8,118 bases of DNA from Chitinophagaceae bacterium (GTDB lineage: Bacteria; Bacteroidota; Bacteroidia; Chitinophagales; Chitinophagaceae), in NCBI GenBank assembly GCA_947461495.1, contig CANHLV010000065.1:1-8118 (forward strand), written 5' to 3'. The position numbers and the translations under genes are program-made. Each line of letters opens with the position of its first letter. Position 1 is the first letter of the stretch. This document shows positions 1 to 6,337 of the stretch, one piece after another. The notes beneath the pieces were generated by a model, which had not been told where the DNA came from, did no database searches, and worked only from the letters and a program-made list of their open reading frames with translations.

Positions 1-1049
1 ACCCTAAAATGAGAAGCCATTGCTTTTGACATGGTTTCGTAATAATTATAAGGCAAATTAAATTCCTTACATTTTTGTTGCACTATTTTACTGATGGCTG
101 GATAATGAACGTGACTTATTCTGGGAAACAAATGATGTTCGATTTGGAAATTCAATCCGCCAACAAACCAAGATATCACTCTATTTTTCATAGCAAAATT
201 TGCAGTGGTTCTGATTTGATGTTCAGCCCAAGCCGATTCAAGATGCTTTGTCGTATCTAACGGAATATGTTCGAATTCTGTATTTTCAACAACATGTGCC
301 AGCTGAAAAACAAAAGATAGCGTTATACCCATAGCGGCATTTGTAACAAGAAATCCCACCAACCAAGGCAAGAATCCCCAAACATAAATTGGAAGTAAAA
401 TGAAAATGCTTAAGTAATAGACTTTAGTCACCCAGAAAATCAAATGATTTTTAAAGGTCATTTTCCAAGCTGCAGTGGTGTAGATTTTTCTGCTGAAGTA
501 TTTGGTGAAATCCATAAAAAATATCCAAAAAATAGACGATAATGCATACACGAAAGGAATGTACAAATGTTGTATCCTGTGCATAGGAACCCACTTCTGT
601 GTTTCGCACTGACGAATGATAGGGCTTTTAGCGATATCGTCGTCTATACCATCAACGTTAGTATATGTATGGTGGATGACATTATGTTTTTGTTTCCAGA
701 AATAAGCATTAGCGCCTAGACCATTTGACGCTAACAATCCGATGAAATCATTCAGCTTGCTGTTATTGCTGTAACTGCCGTGATTGGCATCATGCATCAC
801 ACTGAACCCAATACAGGCCATTATAAAACCAAGGAAAATACATAATGCAAGTGATACCAAAGCAACAGGCTGAATCAACATGAGTAACAAATAAGCCGTT
901 ATTGCTGAACCAATTAAAACAAAAGTTTTTAGAAATAAACGATAATCACCAGTTTTTTCAATTTTAGCGGTTTTGAAATACTCATCTACGCTTGATTTCA
1001 AACTTATGAAAAATTGATTATTGGAATTGTTGAATGTTAATTTAGACAT
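1..1049 (-). CDS. Membrane fatty-acid desaturase (front-end type), 3' end cut by window edge
   Basis: The frame is open from ATG at 1049 to the window edge: 349 codons, with no stop seen. It belongs to the membrane FA_desaturase family, di-iron enzymes that put cis double bonds into acyl chains at the inner membrane using O2 and an electron donor. All three histidine boxes are visible: HDANH at residues 86-90, HNVIHH at 122-127 and QIEHH at 302-306. Glutamine opening the third box is the hallmark of front-end (delta-5/delta-6, linoleoyl-CoA-like) desaturases. There is no cytochrome b5 domain, so a separate ferredoxin or b5-like donor is expected. Hydrophobic segments lie at about 41-60, 62-82, 162-180 and 208-250, the usual paired-span layout. 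Family members are about 350-370 aa, so only the last 10-20 residues should be missing. The start is 51 bp after the apaG stop with no clear promoter between, so co-transcription is possible. Substrate and regiospecificity are inferred. Confidence 0.93.
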   Translation of the reverse strand, partial: MSKLTFNNSNNQFFISLKSSVDEYFKTAKIEKTGDYRLFLKTFVLIGSAITAYLLLMLIQPVALVSLALCIFLGFIMACIGFSVMHDANHGSYSNNSKLNDFIGLLASNGLGANAYFWKQKHNVIHHTYTNVDGIDDDIAKSPIIRQCETQKWVPMHRIQHLYIPFVYALSSIFWIFFMDFTKYFSRKIYTTAAWKMTFKNHLIFWVTKVYYLSIFILLPIYVWGFLPWLVGFLVTNAAMGITLSFVFQLAHVVENTEFEHIPLDTTKHLESAWAEHQIRTTANFAMKNRVISWFVGGLNFQIEHHLFPRISHVHYPAISKIVQQKCKEFNLPYNYYETMSKAMASHFR

Positions 1050-1100
1050 GTGAGGATTTGTTCAGCTTTTATGCTAGTTTTAGTTATTCAGCGAGTTCTA

Positions 1101-1487
1101 TCAGTTTAATTTCAAAGGCGCTTCCATTTGAAAAACTGGTATAAATACGTTGAATGTTTTTTTATTACTAAGATTTTCAAAGAGATAAGCGCCATGCATT
1201 TTACCCAGTTCTGTTTTGAGATTGCATCCACTGATATAACTATATTTACCATTGGGAAGAATCACTGGCTGAATGCCTACTACCCCTTCGCCTTCAACTT
1301 CTTTATTGAGGCCATTGCTGTCTATAATATACCAATGTCTTCTTAATAATTTTACAGAGAAATTATTATTGTTTTCAATGGTAATTTTATAGGCGAACAT
1401 GAATTCATGGTTGATTGGATTACTATATTCAGGTTGATAAAATGTATCAACCGTAATGGTAACTCCTGCTGATATCTTTGAATTCAT
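1101..1487 (-). CDS. apaG: ApaG (DUF525) family protein
   Basis: A full-length 128-aa ApaG-domain protein (family about 125-130 aa), a small cytosolic fibronectin-III-like beta-sandwich. In enterobacteria apaG mutations affect Co2+ resistance and Mg2+ efflux, but the biochemical activity is unsettled. Visible signatures are LLRRHWYIIDSNG at residues 47-59 and the glycine-rich GEGVVG at 66-71 followed by QP, the GxGxxG motif of the family. The C-terminal strand block ends APLKLN and the stop is TGA. The ATG at 1487 fits the usual ApaG N-terminus, which begins a few residues before the first beta strand. Upstream there is only a weak -7-like match (TAACTTGG on the minus strand). The gene lies about 150 bp downstream of the SUI1 gene and 51 bp upstream of the desaturase. 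Neither neighbour explains its role. Confidence 0.93.
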   Translation of the reverse strand: MNSKISAGVTITVDTFYQPEYSNPINHEFMFAYKITIENNNNFSVKLLRRHWYIIDSNGLNKEVEGEGVVGIQPVILPNGKYSYISGCNLKTELGKMHGAYLFENLSNKKTFNVFIPVFQMEAPLKLN

Positions 1488-1635
1488 AGAAACATTTTTC
1501 CCAAGTTACTAAAAATAAATCGTTGAAAACTGATTTTTTTGTAGAAAGTTGTTAATCAGCAAAAACATTTTTTTCGAATATAAGACAGCACTAAGGCAAT
1601 ACTATTAATTGGAAAATGCATTGGAATTAATTACC

Positions 1636-1977
1636 CTATTTCTTTTTGGTTTGTGTGAATCCATTCTTTATGAGCCATTGAAATACCTTTTCTTTGTGAT
1701 CTCCTTGAACCAAAATCTCCCCGTCTTTTGCTGAACCGCCTGTACCACAATGATTTTTCAGTTTTTTGGATATCTCCTCGAATTGATCCGCAGTACCGGA
1801 AAATCCATCTACAATGGTGACAATTTTGCCGGCTCTGTGCTTGGTTTCCAGTCGAACGATAAGCTTTTGCTCAACAGGTAATAATACTGTAGTTTCAACT
1901 TCTTTTTCAACCAGCGGCTGAAAATTAGGATCTGTGGAATACACAAATGGAGAGGATGAACTTGTTTTCTTCTTCAA
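1636..1977 (-). CDS. SUI1/eIF1-like translation factor (YciH family)
   Basis: A 113-aa protein with a C-terminal SUI1 domain, the fold of eukaryotic eIF1. Diagnostic stretches are RAGKIVTIVDGF at residues 48-59 and CGTGGSAKDGEILVQGDH at 77-94, ending in the helix of HKEKVFQWLIKNGF. The first 35 or so residues are a low-complexity Lys/Ser-rich tail (MKKKTSSSS...) of the kind seen in bacterial homologues. E. coli YciH affects start-site fidelity and represses translation under stress in vitro, but the role in Bacteroidota is not established. Only 12 bp separate the nadC stop from this start, so it is very probably translated from the nadC mRNA. Stop is TAG. Family assignment is secure; cellular role is inferred. 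Confidence 0.93.
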   Translation of the reverse strand: MKKKTSSSSPFVYSTDPNFQPLVEKEVETTVLLPVEQKLIVRLETKHRAGKIVTIVDGFSGTADQFEEISKKLKNHCGTGGSAKDGEILVQGDHKEKVFQWLIKNGFTQTKKK

Positions 1978-1989
1978 TGTAATAGGATT

Positions 1990-2838
1990 TTATATGATAA
2001 CAGCTTTCAAACTCAAATCTATGCTTCTGGCCTGGTGTATAATGGCTCCGCTGGAAATAAAATCGACTCCTGTAGAAGCATAATTCACGATGTTACTAAG
2101 CGTTATGCCTCCGCTGGCTTCGGTTTCAAATTTTTCGCCAATTAACAATATAGCGGATTGAAGATCTTCTATTGTAAAATTATCTAGCATAATTCTATCT
2201 ACTTTCCCGATTGCCATAACTCTTTTCACATCCTCAAGATTTCTGGTTTCCACTTCGATTTTCAAACCAGGTTTTACGTTTTGTACATATTCATAGGCTG
2301 ATTGAATGGCTTTTTCGATTGAGCCGCAATAATCAATGTGATTGTCTTTCAACATAATCATATCATAAAGCCCGAAACGATGGTTTTCGCCACCTCCAAT
2401 TCTAACGGCTTCTTTTTCAAGCAAACGGAAATTGGGTGTAGTTTTACGAGTGTCCAACAATCGAGTGTGGTAACCTTTAAGTAAATCTGTGTATTGACGG
2501 GTTAAAGTGGCAATTCCACTCATTCTTTGCATAGTGTTCAACACCAGCCTTTCACATTTTAATATCGTATGAACAGGAGCAAAAACTTCAAATGCAATTT
2601 CTCCATTATGAGCATGTTCACCGTCTTTTTTTAATGTTTTGAAATAAACAGAAGGGTCTGCTTTTTTAAATATCTTCTCTGCAATTTCTACTCCTGCAAG
2701 CACAGCCTCCTCTTTTATTTTCAAAATTGCTTTACCACTTACATGCTTTTCTATACAAGCTAATGTAGTATGATCTCCATCACCTATATCCTCGTTTAAG
2801 GCATTGACAATTAAAATTTCTAACTGTTGCTCATTCAT
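1990..2838 (-). CDS. nadC: Nicotinate-nucleotide pyrophosphorylase (quinolinate phosphoribosyltransferase, carboxylating)
   Basis: NadC converts quinolinate and PRPP to nicotinate mononucleotide, CO2 and PPi, the last committed step of de novo NAD synthesis, in the cytosol as a dimer. From ATG at 2838 the protein is 282 aa, the normal family size. The N-terminal domain starts ALNEDIGDGDHT (residues 13-24), followed by ERLVLN and QRMSGIAT (96-111). The barrel domain has DTRKT (129-133), GGGENHRFGLYD (148-159) and KDNH (164-167), then EVETRN, DRIMLDN and EASGGIT. These carry the Arg, His, Lys, Glu and Asp residues that bind quinolinate and PRPP. The frame stays open to a TTG at 2868, but ATG 2838 matches the family N-terminus and follows a promoter-like TAGCTTTG (2847-2854, minus strand) by 8 nt. 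The SUI1 gene follows 12 bp downstream. nadA and nadB are not in the window. Confidence 0.97.
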   Translation of the reverse strand: MNEQQLEILIVNALNEDIGDGDHTTLACIEKHVSGKAILKIKEEAVLAGVEIAEKIFKKADPSVYFKTLKKDGEHAHNGEIAFEVFAPVHTILKCERLVLNTMQRMSGIATLTRQYTDLLKGYHTRLLDTRKTTPNFRLLEKEAVRIGGGENHRFGLYDMIMLKDNHIDYCGSIEKAIQSAYEYVQNVKPGLKIEVETRNLEDVKRVMAIGKVDRIMLDNFTIEDLQSAILLIGEKFETEASGGITLSNIVNYASTGVDFISSGAIIHQARSIDLSLKAVII

Positions 2839-2846
2839 AATATTTA

Positions 2847-2854
2847 CAAAGCTA
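2847..2854 (-). promoter_or_regulatory. Candidate Bacteroidota -7 element for nadC
   Basis: The minus strand reads TAGCTTTG, an exact match to the Bacteroidota housekeeping -7 consensus TAnnTTTG, ending 8 nt before the nadC ATG. A transcript from it would have a leader of only a few bases. No good -33 TTTG lies 19-21 bp upstream. Its position downstream of the terminator at 2881-2922 supports nadC having its own promoter. An 8-bp match with four fixed T/A-rich bases can occur by chance. Confidence 0.4.
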
Positions 2855-2880
2855 AGCAATGAAAACAAACTTTAATACCG

Positions 2881-2922
2881 ATAAAAAAATACCCAACCCC
2901 GACCATAAAGTCAAAATTGGAT
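2881..2922 (-). terminator. Rho-independent terminator after the DUF4783 gene (minus-strand specific)
   Basis: In the minus-strand RNA, bases 2922-2910 (ATCCAATTTTGAC) pair with 2903-2891 (GTCGGGGTTGGGT) across a 6-nt loop TTTATG. All 13 positions pair, 8 Watson-Crick and 5 G-U wobbles, four of them consecutive U-G pairs. The stem is followed at once by ATTTTTTTAT (2890-2881). It starts about 32 nt after the DUF4783 stop and ends about 42 nt before the nadC start. On the plus strand the wobbles become A-C mismatches, so the hairpin works only for leftward transcription. Pairing is by eye; no folding energy was computed. Confidence 0.65.
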
Positions 2923-2954
2923 ATTTGATATGAAAAAAGAATTTTGTAGTAATA

Positions 2955-3335
2955 TCAATTCAGTTCAAATCTGATTTCCTGAACTACTTTTTTGTCAGAC
3001 TTTTGCTTTATGTAAATTGTTGTTCGGAATGAGCCATTTTTGGTATTCAACATGCCAATACAAAATTGAGAACCGCCATTTTCCCCTTTGTGCAAGAGTT
3101 CAAAACTCTTAACCTGATGCTGCACGAAAAAGTCTTTTATGACTGCAGTTGCTTGATTTTTACTGTAACTGTTATTGCTTTCTGGCAATGCAATTTCAAT
3201 GGTATTATCAAATAATGAGGATAATTGATCAGCCTTTCCAGATTTTAAGGAAGAGATGACTTCATCAATCAATTGGCCGTTGCTAAATGATGATAACATC
3301 ATAAAGCCTGTAAGAATAATTATTAATTTTTTCAT
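2955..3335 (-). CDS. DUF4783-family exported protein
   Basis: A 126-aa protein from ATG at 3335. The frame extends two codons to a GTG at 3341, but the ATG followed by Lys-Lys gives a standard signal peptide, so I chose it. Residues 1-20 are a signal sequence: MKK, a hydrophobic core LIIILTGFMMLSSF, then SNGQ as a probable signal-peptidase I site. The mature part of about 106 aa has SLKSGKADQLSSLFDNTIEIALPE, a repeated-strand region and FRTTIYIKQ...VQEIRFELN, resembling the NTF2-like alpha+beta layout of DUF4783 proteins, which are confined largely to Bacteroidota. I recall DUF4783 genes often lying next to nadC, as here, but have not checked this. The periplasmic function is unknown. A terminator separates it from nadC, so it is probably monocistronic. 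It is divergent from gpmI. Confidence 0.85.
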   Translation of the reverse strand: MKKLIIILTGFMMLSSFSNGQLIDEVISSLKSGKADQLSSLFDNTIEIALPESNNSYSKNQATAVIKDFFVQHQVKSFELLHKGENGGSQFCIGMLNTKNGSFRTTIYIKQKSDKKVVQEIRFELN

Positions 3336-3505
3336 AATCACTACTTTTTAAATTCCTACCATGCCATTTTTATAATTCGTATTTGATATGTAAGGAATAA
3401 GCACACTAATAGTAACGAATTATCACCTTAATAATTGTGTGCAGAAACATCTTTCAAGCAAATATTATCACACTCATTTTGAGCTCAATTAAGTAATTTT
3501 GCAGG
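3336..3505. promoter_or_regulatory. Divergent intergenic region with interlocked inverted repeats
   Basis: This 170-bp region separates the DUF4783 gene from gpmI and must hold both promoters. Visible inverted repeats are ATAATTCGT (3372-3380) with ACGAATTAT (3415-3423), 9 bp perfect with a 34-nt spacer, and GCACAC (3401-3406) with GTGTGC (3437-3442). The arms of the two pairs interleave. A 10-bp palindrome, TTGAGCTCAA, lies at 3479-3488. No convincing -7 element is seen for the DUF4783 gene. The repeats could be operators or chance in AT-rich DNA. Confidence 0.4.
3494..3501 (+). promoter_or_regulatory. Candidate Bacteroidota -7 element for gpmI
   Basis: TAATTTTG matches TAnnTTTG exactly and ends 4 nt before the gpmI ATG, implying a leaderless or nearly leaderless mRNA. 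No TTTG is found at the usual 19-21 bp upstream; the nearest, at 3478-3481, is only 12 bp away. No Shine-Dalgarno sequence is needed or convincing here. Confidence 0.4.
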
Positions 3506-5023
3506 ATGAACAATAAAAAAATTGCACTGGTCATAATGGATGGCTGGGGACTTGGAAAAGATAAAAAAAGCGATGCCATACAAAATGCTAATGTTCCATT
3601 TGTAAGCTCATTATATTCAAAATACCCAAATGCAACTTTAATCACTTGTGGTGAAGACGTTGGCTTACCGGAAGGTCAGATGGGAAATAGTGAAGTGGGC
3701 CATCTTAATCTTGGAGCCGGAAGAATTGTTTATCAGGAATTACAGCGAATCAATGTAGCTATAAAAACCAATGAATTCCAATCCAATACTACCCTGCTCG
3801 AAAGCATCCATTTTGCAAAAGCAAACAACAAAAAACTTCATTTGATAGGCTTGGTCAGCGATGGCGGGGTTCATTCGCATACTAATCATCTCAAAGCATT
3901 ATTATCTCTTTGCAAGTCGCTCGATTTTACCAACGTATTTGTACACGCTTTTACCGATGGAAGAGATACTGATCCTAAGTCGGGCATCAAATTTATACAA
4001 GAACTTGAAAATCATATCGCATCCTCTACAGGTTCAATTGCCACTATTACGGGTAGATACTACGCCATGGACAGAGATAAAAGATGGGAAAGAGTGAAAA
4101 TTGCTTATGATGGAATGGTAAATGGCATCGGCACTGAGTCTGAAAATCTTGTAGCCAGTATTTCACAATGTTATGAAAACGGAACTACAGATGAATTTAT
4201 CCAACCACTTATCAATTCAAAAGTTGAAAATGGTAAAATAGAAAATGATGATGTGGTCGTCTGTTTTAATTTCAGAACAGACAGATGTCGGGAAATCACA
4301 GAAGTGTTGACTCAACAGGATATGCCCGAATTTGGCATGAAAAAATTGAATTTGCATTACACAACAATGACTCAATATGACCATTCGTTTAAGGGAGTAC
4401 ATGTAATATTTGAAAATGATGATTTAAAAAATACCATTGGAGAAATTTTAGCTACTAACGGAAAAACCCAACTTCGTATAGCCGAAACCGAAAAGTATCC
4501 GCATGTCAGTTTCTTCTTCAGTGGTGGACGTGAAAAACCATTTGAAGGAGAAAACAGAATCATGATTCCTTCACCCAAAGTGGCCACTTACGATTTACAA
4601 CCTGAAATGAGTGCAGCAGAAGTTACACAGGCTGTTGTAAATGAAATCAACAACTCAGCTCCTGATTTCATTTGTTTGAATTTTGCAAACGCAGATATGG
4701 TAGGACATACGGGTGTATGGCAAGCAGTTATAACAGCTGTTGAAACGGTAGATGCTTGTGTTGAAAAAGTTGTCACTACTGCGCTTGAGAAAGATTATAC
4801 CATCCTTCTCACTGCAGACCATGGCAACGCGGATTTTGAAATCAATGCAGATGGCACACCCAATACCGCACACACTTTAAATCCTGTTCCTCTTTTTGTA
4901 ATTGATAAACACTGGAATGGGACTGTTCATTCAGGTAAGCTTGGTGATATTGCGCCAACAATTTTATCATTAATGGAAATTGAAATTCCTAAAGAGATGA
5001 CAGGGAATGTTTTAATAAGCTAA
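3506..5023 (+). CDS. gpmI: 2,3-bisphosphoglycerate-independent phosphoglycerate mutase
   Basis: This enzyme interconverts 3-phosphoglycerate and 2-phosphoglycerate in glycolysis and gluconeogenesis through a phosphoserine intermediate and two Mn2+ ions, as a cytosolic monomer. At 505 aa it has the usual length (about 505-515). The metal and catalytic motifs are all present: MDGWG at residues 11-15 (D12), GNSEVGH at 60-66 with the phospho-acceptor Ser62, GVHSH at 121-125 (H123), DGRDTDP at 150-156, GRYYAMDRDKRW at 182-193, NFRTDR, ADMVGHTG at 396-403 and TADHGNAD at 436-443, followed by HT. The domains are the expected alkaline-phosphatase-like fold with an inserted phosphotransferase domain. 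The start is fixed by MNNKKIALVIMDGWG, which puts the first motif at the standard distance. Upstream is a TAnnTTTG element 4 nt before the ATG; downstream a long A/T inverted repeat may end the transcript. Nothing unusual is seen in the protein. Confidence 0.98.
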   Translation: MNNKKIALVIMDGWGLGKDKKSDAIQNANVPFVSSLYSKYPNATLITCGEDVGLPEGQMGNSEVGHLNLGAGRIVYQELQRINVAIKTNEFQSNTTLLESIHFAKANNKKLHLIGLVSDGGVHSHTNHLKALLSLCKSLDFTNVFVHAFTDGRDTDPKSGIKFIQELENHIASSTGSIATITGRYYAMDRDKRWERVKIAYDGMVNGIGTESENLVASISQCYENGTTDEFIQPLINSKVENGKIENDDVVVCFNFRTDRCREITEVLTQQDMPEFGMKKLNLHYTTMTQYDHSFKGVHVIFENDDLKNTIGEILATNGKTQLRIAETEKYPHVSFFFSGGREKPFEGENRIMIPSPKVATYDLQPEMSAAEVTQAVVNEINNSAPDFICLNFANADMVGHTGVWQAVITAVETVDACVEKVVTTALEKDYTILLTADHGNADFEINADGTPNTAHTLNPVPLFVIDKHWNGTVHSGKLGDIAPTILSLMEIEIPKEMTGNVLIS

Positions 5024-5059
5024 TTATTTCAATACCCATAAGAGTATAACAGCAATATT

Positions 5060-5130
5060 AATTAAAAAGTAAAAAATCAAAATTCAAAAAGGAAACCCAA
5101 CAATTTTTACTTTTTAATTTTAAATTTTGA
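5060..5130. repeat. Long A/T-only inverted repeat, possible terminator or dispersed repeat
   Basis: AATTAAAAAGTAAAAA (5060-5075) is the exact reverse complement of TTTTTACTTTTTAATT (5104-5119): 16 bp perfect, 28-nt loop. A second pair, TCAAAATT (5077-5084) and AATTTTGA (5123-5130), is also exact, but its arms cross the first pair, so the two stems cannot simply nest. The element begins 37 nt after the gpmI stop and ends 15 nt before the next start. The T-rich right arm could end gpmI transcription. The modules (AAAAAGTAAAAA, TCAAAATT) also resemble intergenic repeats I recall from Bacteroidota genomes, unverified here. Confidence 0.6.
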
Positions 5131-5145
5131 CTTAAATAAATACAC

Positions 5146-5646
5146 ATGAAAAAGTTTTTAAAAACTACTACTATAGCTATCGTTATTATCTTATTACTGG
5201 CTCAATTTTTACCCAAAAGCAATCATAACAATGGAGATGCATTAATGCCGGCCTCAATAGAAACTTCACATAATGTTCCTGCTGATGTGGCTGCCATTTT
5301 AAAAACTAGTTGTTATGATTGTCACAGCAATCATACTGAATATCCATGGTATGCTAGTATTCAGCCTGTAAGCAAATGGTTAAACAACCATGTTGAAGAA
5401 GGTAAAGGGGAGCTTAATTTTTCTGAATTTGGCAACTATTCTTTGAGAAGACAATTCCACAAACTGGAAGAAATTTCCGAACAGGTTGAAGAAAATGAAA
5501 TGCCTTTATCTTCATACACTTTGATTCATGGTGATGCTTCGCTTAACGAAAAACAGAAAAAAGCGATAAGCAGTTGGGTTAACAATTTGAGAGACAGTTT
5601 TAAACTGGTTTATCCTGCTGATAGTTTACAAAGAAAAAGAAGATAA
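5146..5646 (+). CDS. Haem-binding domain protein with one CxxCH site, membrane-anchored
   Basis: A 166-aa protein of the 'haem-binding domain' family common in Bacteroidota. Residues 9-22 (TIAIVIILLLAQFL) form an N-terminal signal anchor with no obvious cleavage site, so the rest should face the periplasm. One c-type haem motif, C56-Y-D-C59-H60, is followed by the conserved context HTEYPWYASIQPVSKWLNNHVEEGKGELNF (in pieces at about 63-92), and EMPLSSY at 118-124 offers Met119 as the likely distal ligand. The C-terminus (DASLNEKQKKAISSWV) resembles the closing helix of small cytochromes c. Electron transfer or redox sensing is likely, but the partner is unknown and no respiratory genes adjoin. 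The ATG follows a short AT-rich leader without a Shine-Dalgarno sequence. The sigma factor gene starts 91 bp downstream behind its own palindromic leader, so it is probably a separate unit. Confidence 0.9.
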   Translation: MKKFLKTTTIAIVIILLLAQFLPKSNHNNGDALMPASIETSHNVPADVAAILKTSCYDCHSNHTEYPWYASIQPVSKWLNNHVEEGKGELNFSEFGNYSLRRQFHKLEEISEQVEENEMPLSSYTLIHGDASLNEKQKKAISSWVNNLRDSFKLVYPADSLQRKRR

Positions 5647-5652
5647 TTTTTG

Positions 5653-5713
5653 AGTCAGTAACTTGACTTTTATTAATTTGAATTTATCCCTATATTTAGG
5701 GGCGTCAAATTAA
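5653..5713. promoter_or_regulatory. Nested palindromes in the sigma-factor leader
   Basis: Three inverted repeats crowd this stretch. AGTCA (5653-5657) pairs with TGACT (5664-5668). TTAATTTGA (5673-5681) and TCAAATTAA (5705-5713) are perfect 9-bp arms. Nested inside them, CCCTA (5688-5692) and TAGGG (5697-5701) enclose a TATT loop. The inner part holds TATATTTA (5691-5698), one mismatch from TAnnTTTG, with only a poor -33 match (CTTTT) upstream. The element ends 24 nt before the sigma-factor ATG and begins 6 nt after the haem-protein stop. It could be an operator over a promoter, a leader hairpin, or the upstream gene's terminator, although no T-run follows. Confidence 0.45.
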
Positions 5714-5737
5714 ATAAATCAATCTGGTACAATTGAT

Positions 5738-6310
5738 ATGACTGAATTGCAAATGCTTGAAGGTTGCAAATTGAACAATATTACTGCCCAAGAATTATTG
5801 TACAATAAATATAACGCCAAAATGCTTGGTGTTTGCTATCGTTATGCCAATAACCGAGCCGATGCTGAAGACATGTTGCAAGAGGGCTTTATCAAAATTT
5901 TCTCGCAATTGCACCAATATAGAAATGAAGGTTCATTGGAAGGATGGATCAGAAGAGTGATTGTTCACACTTGTATCAATGTCCTGAAAAAGAACAAGAA
6001 GTTTTCAGAATCTTTAGAAATAACTTATGCAGAAAATCTTGAATCCAGACAAGCTTCAGTGTATTCCATGATGCAAACAAAACACATCATCGAATGCATT
6101 AGAATGTTACCATTGGGATATAAGACTGTTTTAAACTTATATGCAATAGAAGGTTATTCTCATAAAGAAATAGCCTCTATTTTGGAAATCGAAGAAGTTA
6201 CCAGCAGAAGTCAATATTCAAGAGCTAAAATGATGCTTGAAAGTATTTTGATAAAACGAGGAATAATTGATCTGTCTTTTAAAAAGACAAAAAACACCGC
6301 AGCTATATAA
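5738..6310 (+). CDS. ECF-type RNA polymerase sigma factor
   Basis: A 190-aa sigma-70-family factor with only regions 2 and 4, the ECF layout. Such factors bind core RNA polymerase and direct it to a special promoter set, usually held inactive by a cognate anti-sigma factor. Region 2 runs from about residue 20 to 88: LYNKYNAKMLGVCYRYANNRADAEDMLQEGF (in pieces at 21-51) with the core-binding signature DAEDMLQEGF at 42-51 and GSLEGWIRRVI at 65-75. Region 4 is about 117-170, with a helix-turn-helix at GYSHKEIASILEIEEVTSRS (139-158) and the ending SQYSRAKMML. There is no extra C-terminal domain beyond a 20-residue tail. ATG 5738 gives the normal N-terminus. Twenty-seven bases separate its stop from the next gene, a single-span protein with an anti-sigma-like N-terminus, so the two are probably co-transcribed. 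The promoter it recognises cannot be told from the sequence. Confidence 0.95.
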   Translation: MTELQMLEGCKLNNITAQELLYNKYNAKMLGVCYRYANNRADAEDMLQEGFIKIFSQLHQYRNEGSLEGWIRRVIVHTCINVLKKNKKFSESLEITYAENLESRQASVYSMMQTKHIIECIRMLPLGYKTVLNLYAIEGYSHKEIASILEIEEVTSRSQYSRAKMMLESILIKRGIIDLSFKKTKNTAAI

Positions 6311-6337
6311 TTATTAAAATTACGTGAACAAGAACAG

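Noticed and set aside
75..260. Plus-strand 61-codon open frame
   Set aside because: It lies wholly antisense to the conserved desaturase, over the QIEHH region, and its product shows no recognisable features.
1128..1346. Plus-strand 72-codon open frame
   Set aside because: It is antisense to the motif-bearing part of apaG and looks like a shadow of that gene.
1530..1559. CTGATT/AATCAG inverted repeat between SUI1 and apaG
   Set aside because: It has only 6 bp with an 18-nt loop and no clean T-run, so it is too weak to call a terminator.
1604..1631. ATTAATT/AATTAAT repeat just after the SUI1 stop
   Set aside because: Seven A/T-only pairs around a 14-nt loop are expected by chance in this composition.
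2839..2868. Ten-codon N-terminal extension of nadC from TTG
   Set aside because: The ATG at 2838 matches the usual NadC N-terminus, and the extension would overlap the promoter-like element.
4217..4873. Several minus-strand open frames of 61-72 codons
   Set aside because: They are antisense to conserved gpmI motifs, overlap one another and have no independent support.
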